A stretch of 47,303 nt of DNA, taken from Prochlorococcus sp. AG-676-M04. Its GTDB lineage: Bacteria; Cyanobacteriota; Cyanobacteriia; PCC-6307; Cyanobiaceae. The notes under the pieces were generated by a model, which had not been told where the DNA came from, ran no database searches, and was given only the letters and a program-made list of their open reading frames with translations. Made by a program: the position numbers and the translations under genes. The DNA lies in NCBI GenBank assembly GCA_003210895.1, contig QCUB01000006.1, positions 1 to 47,303 of the forward strand, given 5' to 3'. Below are positions 40,779 through 47,303 of the stretch, one piece after another (position 1 is the stretch's first letter; each line of letters opens with the position of its first letter).

Positions 40779-41371
40779 TTAATTCCCACCTCTACTTTTT
40801 CATTATCAGCAATAATTCTTCTAATGGTTGCCAATCCTAAACCAGTTTGCTCTCTAATACTTCTATAACTTTCGCCTTCATCTCTTAATCTAAGAACTAA
40901 TTTTTCTTTTTTCTCACTTGTTTTTGGTCTACCACCAAGAGAAAGATTGTTTTCACGTCTGTAATCAACACTCATCTGCACACGTTCGCTGATCTGCTCA
41001 CGCTCCACCTGATTTAGTCCCGTTAATAAACCAATAAGAACAGGTGCGAACTTACCAAGTGCCTCAAGGTTTACCAATCCATCAAGAGTAATAACATTGA
41101 TGCCTTCTGCTTGTAAGTCATTTAATCTAGTAATTACTTCAGTTTGGGTTCTTCCTAGTCTTGAGAGAGAGCAAAGTTTAAGGGTATCGCCTTTCCTTAG
41201 TGATGCTAAACACTTCATTAGTTCAGGTCTTTCTTTTTCTGTCTTTCTTGTGCTTATTGTTTCAGAAAATATTTGATCACAACCACTTTCTTGTAACTTA
41301 GAAATCTGAGGATCTAAAACCTGAGTTCCATTGCTACTGCTGATCCTAGCGTATCCAATCACTTTGTTCAT
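40775..41371 (-). CDS. Small serine recombinase (resolvase/invertase family) with C-terminal HTH
   Basis: VIGYARISSSN, LKLCSLSRLGRTQTEVITRLNDLQAEGINVITL, ISERV, HTH GESYRSIREQTGLGLATIRRII. Confidence 0.93.
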   Translation of the reverse strand: MNKVIGYARISSSNGTQVLDPQISKLQESGCDQIFSETISTRKTEKERPELMKCLASLRKGDTLKLCSLSRLGRTQTEVITRLNDLQAEGINVITLDGLVNLEALGKFAPVLIGLLTGLNQVEREQISERVQMSVDYRRENNLSLGGRPKTSEKKEKLVLRLRDEGESYRSIREQTGLGLATIRRIIADNEKVEVGIK

Positions 41372-41374
41372 TTG

Positions 41375-41401
41375 TTTCAGTTACTTATACTGTTACTGAA
41401 A
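41375..41401. promoter_or_regulatory. 27-bp palindrome next to the serine recombinase start: candidate crossover or operator site
   Basis: TTTCAGTTACTTATACTGTTACTGAAA; outer TTTCAGT/ACTGAAA perfect, begins 3 bp upstream of the recombinase start codon. Confidence 0.5.
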
Positions 41402-41613
41402 TTATACCATAGGAACAACCGAACGCCCTTATTGAAACACTAAATTAAGCAAAAAGTTCAATATTAGCAATTTTTATTAATAGTAAATTGTGTTTTCATT
41501 ACCTTAAGGTTGTTGAAACATAAATTTTAGTCTTTTTCTAAAAATTTCTAATTTGTTTAATAAAATAGTAGGAATATTATTCTACGAATGAGGTACAGAA
41601 TTTTAGAGAAGAT

Positions 41614-41638
41614 AAGTATAAAATAAAAACAATTATTT
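41614..41638 (+). promoter_or_regulatory. Conserved leader motif, copy 1
   Basis: AAGTATAAAATAAAAACAATTATTT upstream of paralog A1; contains TATAAAAT (-10-like). Confidence 0.6.
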
Positions 41639-41646
41639 TTTGAGTA

Positions 41647-42171
41647 ATGGCAAAAGAAACTACTCAAATAACTCGCTATTACGACGCTGTACTTCCTTAT
41701 GGCAGCGCATTTAAATTTTCAGAGAGGAAATATGAAAGTGATACTGACAAGGATCATGATGTTTCATATTCAAAAGAACATTTTGAATTAGAAAGTTCTA
41801 ACCCTGCCGATACTGTTAAAGTGGCAACTTTTTTGAGAAATAAGCAATACAAACCAAATGAAATTTTAAAAAAAGATCATTATTATGTTTGTGAATTTAC
41901 ATGGCAACCATATAGAAAGATTAAAGAATACAAGAATAGTGAAGATATTACATATGAAGGTACCGAAATTACAGAAACCAGTCATTTACTTTTTTGGATT
42001 TATTGGGATGATGATTTTAGTTGTTGGCAAAGAGCACCTGCATTTGCTTGTAGGAATGCATATTCACATACTGAGGCAGGAGATTGGATGATGAAAGAAA
42101 TTACTTCCAAAGGAAGTGAAGCGCATGATTCCGATTACTTCAAAAATGGAACACTAGAGGTTATTAAGTGA
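41647..42171 (+). CDS. Tandem paralog A1, uncharacterised family
   Basis: Core FELESSNPADTVKVATFLRN...YYVCEF...LLFWIYWDD...EAGDWMMKEITSKG...DYFKNGTLEVIK. Confidence 0.85.
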   Translation: MAKETTQITRYYDAVLPYGSAFKFSERKYESDTDKDHDVSYSKEHFELESSNPADTVKVATFLRNKQYKPNEILKKDHYYVCEFTWQPYRKIKEYKNSEDITYEGTEITETSHLLFWIYWDDDFSCWQRAPAFACRNAYSHTEAGDWMMKEITSKGSEAHDSDYFKNGTLEVIK

Positions 42172-42199
42172 AATGCTTTATGGTCTTATTTTTTAACTA

Positions 42200-42673
42200 A
42201 TGGGGAAAGAGACTTATCTTATAGAAGAATATTGGCATGATGAGGTGACTGCTTATTGTACGGCGTTCGGTATTTTGGGTGAGAGAGAAGAACCAAAAGA
42301 AGGTTTTGATCAATCAACTGACTTTAATCATCTAGAGAGTTCTTTGCCACCAGATACTATTCAAGTCGCAACTTTTTTGAACAAAGAATACTCCACAAAA
42401 AAAATATATTTTTATGTTTGCTTATTTACTGAAAAAAATTCGAAAACGCATCAAGAAAAATATTCATATTCACTCTTCTCTATAAGGTGGGAAGATAGTA
42501 TTAGTCTCTGGGAATTAATTCCTTGGTATTCTTGTTCTGTAAAATCTGAACAACCTCAACCATCTTTACATAAAGAAGCAGCAAATTGGATGATAAAAAC
42601 AATGACTACTGATGGTTGTCTAATTGCTACAGTAGAAGACTTCAAAAAAGGAAAACTAGAGATATTAATTTGA
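42200..42673 (+). CDS. Tandem paralog A2, uncharacterised family
   Basis: Core LESSLPPDTIQVATF...FYVCLF...LFSIRWED...KEAANWMIKTMTTDG...EDFKKGKLEILI. Confidence 0.85.
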   Translation: MGKETYLIEEYWHDEVTAYCTAFGILGEREEPKEGFDQSTDFNHLESSLPPDTIQVATFLNKEYSTKKIYFYVCLFTEKNSKTHQEKYSYSLFSIRWEDSISLWELIPWYSCSVKSEQPQPSLHKEAANWMIKTMTTDGCLIATVEDFKKGKLEILI

Positions 42674-42777
42674 ATATTTCTCACCTAATCAACTTTACTT
42701 TTTCGTCAGTTTTTATTTGACATCAGAACTAAACTTAGAGACATGAAACATTCTTTTATAGTTTTATTTGTTGAGTA

Positions 42778-43242
42778 ATGGTAAATGAACCTTATCAAAT
42801 AACAGAATATGTTCACGATCAGGTTATTGCTCATTGCACTGCTTTCGGACTTATAGGTAATGAACCTAAAGAAGATATAGATAATTTAATTGATTTTTAT
42901 GAATTAGAGAGTTCCAATCCACCGGATACTATTCAAGTCGCAACATTTTTTTTGGAAAAAACCTCCACAAAAAAAATATATTATTATGTCTGCTCTTTTC
43001 CGGAAGAACCTTTTAAAGCAAATCATCAAGAAGGATATTTACTTTTCTCTATTATGTGGTTGGATTCCGACAACTACTGGTCAAGAGTCCCATGGCATAG
43101 TTGTTCTGTATCATCTGAACTACCTCTCCCACCTTTACATAAAGAAGCAGCAAATTGGATGCTAAAAAGAATAACTACAAAAGGTTGTTGGAATGCTGAA
43201 GCGGATTTCTTCAAAATGGGCAAACTAGAGATATTAATTTGA
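42778..43242 (+). CDS. Tandem paralog A3, uncharacterised family
   Basis: Core ELESSNPPDTIQVATF...YYVCSF...LLFSIMWLD...KEAANWMLKRITTKG...DFFKMGKLEILI. Confidence 0.85.
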   Translation: MVNEPYQITEYVHDQVIAHCTAFGLIGNEPKEDIDNLIDFYELESSNPPDTIQVATFFLEKTSTKKIYYYVCSFPEEPFKANHQEGYLLFSIMWLDSDNYWSRVPWHSCSVSSELPLPPLHKEAANWMLKRITTKGCWNAEADFFKMGKLEILI

Positions 43243-43298
43243 AGGTAATAAAATGAAACTGATTTTAAATTTCGATTTATAAAATAAAGAATCCTCAA

Positions 43299-43724
43299 AT
43301 GTCTTATCTAAAATCTTGGATTACTTTTGGAGAAAAAATGGAAATTGGCGAGTGCGAAGAAGTTTACTATTGGGAACATGCTATTTACCCAGGTTACACC
43401 GAAGATATTTGTTTTTTGCTCCGTAAACTTGATAAGGAAAATTTTTCTCTTTCTTTAGCAACACCTCGCCGCCTATCTCTCATAGAGGATATTGAAGTAG
43501 AAGATGAAGACGATCCTTTCGTTGATACGATAGATGGAGAAGATGTTAGAAAGCAATTAGGAGAATACTATATTGGTTACGACTATGACTCGTACCCAGA
43601 TCCAGATGTTGAAAATCAAGTTACTTTTAATAAATTTGATGAAGCAAAAATAAATTTATGGTTTAAAAAAAATAAGACGCCTTTTTTATTAGAACATATA
43701 GAACCAGGGGTAAATACTATATAA
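43299..43724 (+). CDS. Hypothetical acidic protein interrupting the paralog array
   Basis: 141-aa ORF; LIEDIEVEDEDDPFVDTIDGEDV acidic tract; lacks the family core. Confidence 0.7.
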   Translation: MSYLKSWITFGEKMEIGECEEVYYWEHAIYPGYTEDICFLLRKLDKENFSLSLATPRRLSLIEDIEVEDEDDPFVDTIDGEDVRKQLGEYYIGYDYDSYPDPDVENQVTFNKFDEAKINLWFKKNKTPFLLEHIEPGVNTI

Positions 43725-43727
43725 ATT

Positions 43728-43752
43728 AGGTATAAAATAAAAACAATTATTT
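43728..43752 (+). promoter_or_regulatory. Conserved leader motif, copy 2
   Basis: AGGTATAAAATAAAAACAATTATTT upstream of paralog A4. Confidence 0.6.
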
Positions 43753-43759
43753 ATTGCAG

Positions 43760-44323
43760 TTGGGAAAAGTAAATTCTCAAATACATCGGTTTCACGCTCC
43801 TATAGATGCTTTAGTATCTGCTTTCCACAGTGGTTTATTGGAGAAACTCAATAAAGAATTCTTTATGCATGAGTCAAATTCAAATGACCATTTTGAGTTA
43901 GAAAGTTACAACACTGCTGACACGATTCCAGTTGCAACTTTTTTGAGAAATGAGCAATTACCAGATGAAATTATCAAAAAACAATATTTATATGTGTGTT
44001 CTTTTGAAAGGAAAGCAACATTAGGAGGTAGAGAAAAATTTAAGGATTACTTAGACAATGGGATGGACATTTTGGAAGCATTAGAGAAGAGTAATGAAGG
44101 TCCCGAGATTATAAAAACATGTCATTTGCTTTTTGAGATTCGGGGTGATCGGTGGAAGAATAATGATGACATTAAGTGGATGAGACTTGCTCTGTACGCT
44201 TGTGAAGATGCATCTTCACATCAAGAAGCAGCAGAGTGGATGATGAAAGAACTCACGACCAAAGGGAATGAAATGTACGACGCTGATTACTTCAAAAAAG
44301 GAACACTAGAAATATTGATTTGA
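43760..44323 (+). CDS. Tandem paralog A4, uncharacterised family (TTG start proposed)
   Basis: Core HFELESYNTADTIPVATFLRN...LYVCSF...LLFEIRGD...EAAEWMMKELTTKGNEMYDADYFKKGTLEILI; TTG at 43760 aligns with the ATG of A1. Confidence 0.83.
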   Translation: MGKVNSQIHRFHAPIDALVSAFHSGLLEKLNKEFFMHESNSNDHFELESYNTADTIPVATFLRNEQLPDEIIKKQYLYVCSFERKATLGGREKFKDYLDNGMDILEALEKSNEGPEIIKTCHLLFEIRGDRWKNNDDIKWMRLALYACEDASSHQEAAEWMMKELTTKGNEMYDADYFKKGTLEILI

Positions 44324-44491
44324 AGAAATCAAAGATATTAAAACCACCAATAGAATATTAGAAAAATAAATTTCTCTAAACTTGTGTGTCTTTAATCATT
44401 CAATTTTGTTTCTGTGAATTTCTAAGAATTTCTTGTTGCTATAGTGGATATACCAGAATCACATAAATAATCTAAATTCCAGGATTTTGAT

Positions 44492-44644
44492 ATGAGTTAT
44501 CAGTACAGACCTAAAAGCAATCAGGAAGAACACAACGAAATGATGGAGGACGAGGAAAGGTATGAGAGAATGATGCTTTCCAATAAGAACACAGAGGAGA
44601 CTCAAGTATTGAAGAAATTACAGGACTCTTCTGAAGACGAATAG
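44492..44644 (+). CDS. Small acidic hypothetical protein (50 aa)
   Basis: Below ORF-track cutoff. MSYQYRPKSNQEEHNEMMEDEERYERMMLSNKNTEETQVLKKLQDSSEDE. Confidence 0.45.
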   Translation: MSYQYRPKSNQEEHNEMMEDEERYERMMLSNKNTEETQVLKKLQDSSEDE

Positions 44645-44658
44645 AATTTAAAAAAATT

Positions 44659-44683
44659 AAGTATAAAATAAGAACAATAATTT
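44659..44683 (+). promoter_or_regulatory. Conserved leader motif, copy 3
   Basis: AAGTATAAAATAAGAACAATAATTT upstream of paralog B1. Confidence 0.6.
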
Positions 44684-44699
44684 CAGTTAGATATTTAAT

Positions 44700-45179
44700 A
44701 TGGACTCGCAAGAATTTAATTTTGAAGAAGAATTAACGAAACTTGTATTTGGGGATGATTTAGAATTTATACATGGAGAGGAATTGGAATTCGATTTTGA
44801 ACAACAGGATGCCTTTGAGTACAACAACCCAGTCGATACTGTGTGTGTTGGAAGTTATTCCGAAATAATACAAGGAACTGCTCATGGTGACTGGAAGTGT
44901 GAAAGTGATTATTATGTTTGTAAAGTTTCCAAAGAAAATGTAAAAGAATTGCAAAAAATGAAATTTCTGCAAGATCTAAAAGGTGGAGATATATATGTGC
45001 TTTTTTCTATAAGGTGGGATGATAATTGGTCGAAATATTTTAGGCAAATTTATTTAGTGAAAGAATGTGATTCTATGGAGATAGCAGAAAAATTATTACC
45101 CAGAGAATTTGCACAGGACCGTATTAAGGGTGAAGATCCTGGAGTTTATTATGATTTTCTAAAAAAATTTTTAGTTTAA
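44700..45179 (+). CDS. Tandem paralog B1, uncharacterised family (diverged clade)
   Basis: YNNPVDTVCVGSYSEIIQGTAHGDWKCESDYYVCKV...YVLFSIRWDDNWSKYFRQI...YDFLKKFLV. Confidence 0.83.
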   Translation: MDSQEFNFEEELTKLVFGDDLEFIHGEELEFDFEQQDAFEYNNPVDTVCVGSYSEIIQGTAHGDWKCESDYYVCKVSKENVKELQKMKFLQDLKGGDIYVLFSIRWDDNWSKYFRQIYLVKECDSMEIAEKLLPREFAQDRIKGEDPGVYYDFLKKFLV

Positions 45180-45203
45180 GAATATTAATTTGAAGGTAAA
45201 ATT

Positions 45204-45680
45204 TTGAAACTAATTGAATGTAACTCACAGTTTGAAGAAGAATTAACGAAGATCGTATTTGGCGATGATTTGGAATTTATTCATTCTCAACATGTTTTTG
45301 AGCAAAGTTGTTTATTTGAGGATTACAACCCAGTCGATACAAAATTTGTAGGGAAATATTCCGAAATAATACAAGGAACTGCTCATGGTGACTGGAAGTG
45401 TGAAAGTGAGTATTTCGTTTGTAGTGTTTCAAAAGAAGATATTCAAAAATTGCAAAAAATGAAATTTCTGCAAGATCTAAAAGGCGGAGATATATATGTG
45501 CTTTTTGAAATAGGTTGGGATGATAATTGGTCAAAATATTTCCGATATATTCATCTATTAGCACAATGTGATTCTATGGACTTAGCACAAAAATTTTTAC
45601 TTAGAAAATATGCACAAGATGAAATCAAAAATCAACCTTCTAAAGGTTTCTATGATTTCCTCAAAAAATTTTTAGTTTAA
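45204..45680 (+). CDS. Tandem paralog B2, uncharacterised family (diverged clade; TTG start)
   Basis: YNPVDTKFVGKYSEIIQGTAHGDWKCESEYFVCSV...YVLFEIGWDDNWSKYFRYI...YDFLKKFLV. Confidence 0.83.
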   Translation: MKLIECNSQFEEELTKIVFGDDLEFIHSQHVFEQSCLFEDYNPVDTKFVGKYSEIIQGTAHGDWKCESEYFVCSVSKEDIQKLQKMKFLQDLKGGDIYVLFEIGWDDNWSKYFRYIHLLAQCDSMDLAQKFLLRKYAQDEIKNQPSKGFYDFLKKFLV

Positions 45681-45821
45681 ATAATATTAATCTTGGAGAG
45701 GTATAGTTATAAGTTTTTTAGCAATAAATTTTTAAATGTCTTTTTTTTATGAATGTTAGATCATATCTCTACAAAAATGTATTAAACTGCCAATATCCTC
45801 CAGATTGCCCGCTATGACTGG

Positions 45822-45843
45822 GTTACACGTGAGTTACACGTGA
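45822..45843 (+). repeat. Tandem 11-bp repeat GTTACACGTGA x2
   Basis: GTTACACGTGAGTTACACGTGA, exact. Confidence 0.9.
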
Positions 45844-45967
45844 AGAAATCTGTCTAACTCTTCCCTCAAATCAACTGATATGAATATGTTTCTGGCAGTA
45901 CAAATCCCATTGACTATCGAATAGGAATAGTCAATAGGGTAAAAGTCCAGTTATAGAAACAAAAAGT

Positions 45968-46041
45968 AGGTTTCCCTCAGGTTTCCCTCAGAAATAGTGT
46001 ATTCTGATTGCAATGGTTTTCAGCATGGAGGTTTCCCTTAG
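45968..46041 (+). repeat. 11-bp repeat AGGTTTCCCTC x2 in tandem plus a third copy
   Basis: AGGTTTCCCTCAGGTTTCCCTCAG at 45968-45991 and AGGTTTCCCTTAG at 46029-46041. Confidence 0.88.
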
Positions 46042-46099
46042 ACTAAAAATCTTGTTTCTATAGAGAAATCATATTGCAAGCATTTTAAGAAGGTTTGTT

Positions 46100-46597
46100 A
46101 TGAAAAATGAAATTAATGAATTAGGTGAAAACATTGATCCTAAATTGCGTCAATTACAAAAACAATATGATGAACGAATGCAAGAATGTGGAGGCGATCC
46201 TAGAGAGTATATGCGGAGATATAATCGTCATACATTAAATATATCTGTAACTGACGAACAAATTGGAAGAGAACTATGGGAGGGTAAATCAATTACTTTT
46301 CTAAATGAAGATAATGCTTTAGCGCATATGAGTTTATTAGCAGATTTATTGGAGTTGCTTGTAAAAGAAGAAAATAACTCTTGGGGTACTGGGATTATTG
46401 ATGATGCATCAGTACAAAGAATATTAGGTTTCGTTAAGGAAAGAATTGCCCCTGAAGCAAGAAAAGGTGATCAACAGACGCCAGATTCATTAATGCCTAT
46501 TGTTGAATTAAATAATGCTATTGATAGAGAACCTTTATCTAAAGAGGAGAAATTAAAAAATTTTATTGATAGGGTTAATAATCAACCAGACGATTAA
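46100..46597 (+). CDS. Hypothetical protein (165 aa)
   Basis: Well-formed charged ORF; no recognised domain. Confidence 0.72.
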   Translation: MKNEINELGENIDPKLRQLQKQYDERMQECGGDPREYMRRYNRHTLNISVTDEQIGRELWEGKSITFLNEDNALAHMSLLADLLELLVKEENNSWGTGIIDDASVQRILGFVKERIAPEARKGDQQTPDSLMPIVELNNAIDREPLSKEEKLKNFIDRVNNQPDD

Positions 46598-46621
46598 CGG
46601 TTTCAATAATTTATTTATTAA

Positions 46622-47227
46622 ATGTTTGATCTTTTTAAAAAAAAGAAAATTATTGATTATAAGAGAGAAGGAATTGAAGGATGGAAATTCGTAGCACATT
46701 TAGACTTTTTTGAAGAGGAGAAAGGACCTTTATATAGAGATACATATCAACATATTGATGGGAGAATAACATATGTCTATGATGATCAATTTTCAGATGA
46801 TGAAACATTAGAGAAATTCATATCTAAACAAAATCTTTTAAAACAATATGAAGATAAAAGGAAAAAACAAGTTAGGAATTTTTCAAAATTTATTTTTTAT
46901 CCACATTGGTTTGTAATTTTATTTTTTTTCTTGTTTAGTTCTTTTGATTATGGAATTTACAGTTTAATAACTCTGATGGGTTATTTAATTACTTTTATTT
47001 CAAGTTTTGCATTAGGGGTAAGGTTAAATTTGTCTTACATAAATGACTTCGATTTTGAGGAAGTAAAAACTATATTTATATTAATGATTTCTTTTTTCAT
47101 AGGTTTTATTCTTGTTCAAAAAAGTGAATTAAATAATTTGGAAATTTTAAGTTTTAGGATTCCCTTTATCTTAATACCTTTTGTTTTTGGCGTATTGCGT
47201 GGAAAATTGAGTTTTTATGAAGAATAA
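46622..47227 (+). CDS. Hypothetical membrane protein (201 aa)
   Basis: Soluble N-terminal ~95 aa followed by several TM segments. Confidence 0.72.
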   Translation: MFDLFKKKKIIDYKREGIEGWKFVAHLDFFEEEKGPLYRDTYQHIDGRITYVYDDQFSDDETLEKFISKQNLLKQYEDKRKKQVRNFSKFIFYPHWFVILFFFLFSSFDYGIYSLITLMGYLITFISSFALGVRLNLSYINDFDFEEVKTIFILMISFFIGFILVQKSELNNLEILSFRIPFILIPFVFGVLRGKLSFYEE

Positions 47228-47303
47228 TTTTTTAGTGATTTTTTGAATCCTTAATTTATATTTTTTAAATTATCAACACATTTATCACTAACAACTCAGA
47301 CCA

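Noticed and set aside
41885-42091. Plus-strand 68-aa ORF in an alternative frame of paralog A1
   Set aside because: Frame of A1 is supported by homology to the other five paralogs.
43074-45564. Minus-strand ORFs 43074..43298, 44511..44711, 44760..44972, 45277..45564
   Set aside because: Antisense to the paralog array or the small acidic ORF; plus-strand frames are supported by paralogy.
41647-45680. Assigning the paralog array to SUKH/Smi1 immunity proteins or a named anti-phage system
   Set aside because: No family signature recognised; only the polyimmunity-like layout suggests it, so no family name is given.
45906-45939. Hairpin CCCATTGACTAT...ATAGTCAATAGGG as a terminator
   Set aside because: Stem is good (9 bp plus a bulged 3 bp), but no T-tract follows on either strand; function left open.
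45822-46041. CRISPR array
   Set aside because: The short repeats are 11 bp in direct tandem with no regular unique spacers and no cas genes are in the window.

Overview
Low-GC cyanobacterial DNA, consistent with a high-light Prochlorococcus. Bases 1 to about 37,900 are a dense, largely ordinary core region: coaX, cysH, NDH-2, an SLC13 transporter plus KtrB/KtrA, an ABC-F ATPase, an HtrA protease, nadB, rimO, tandem-PTPS, aroK, rbfA, hemD, zds, ndhO, cysK, an ECF-type ATPase and others. Two very small photosynthesis-type genes, an hli and a probable petL, are absent from the supplied ORF track. A tRNA-Asn(GTT) at 37912-37983, followed by a strong intrinsic terminator, marks the start of an accessory island that runs to the window end. 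The island carries a degenerate 3' portion of a tRNA-Ser(TGA), a primase-like zinc-ribbon ORF, a small serine recombinase with a 27-bp palindrome next to its start codon, and several 10-11-bp repeats at 11-bp spacing. It also carries a tandem array of six diverged paralogs (41647-45680) of a protein family I do not recognise. Those paralogs share conserved leader DNA, near-identical internal blocks and apparent relics of rearrangement at their junctions. This array is the best candidate for an undescribed system; its function is unknown from sequence alone. No database search, structure prediction or folding calculation was run.
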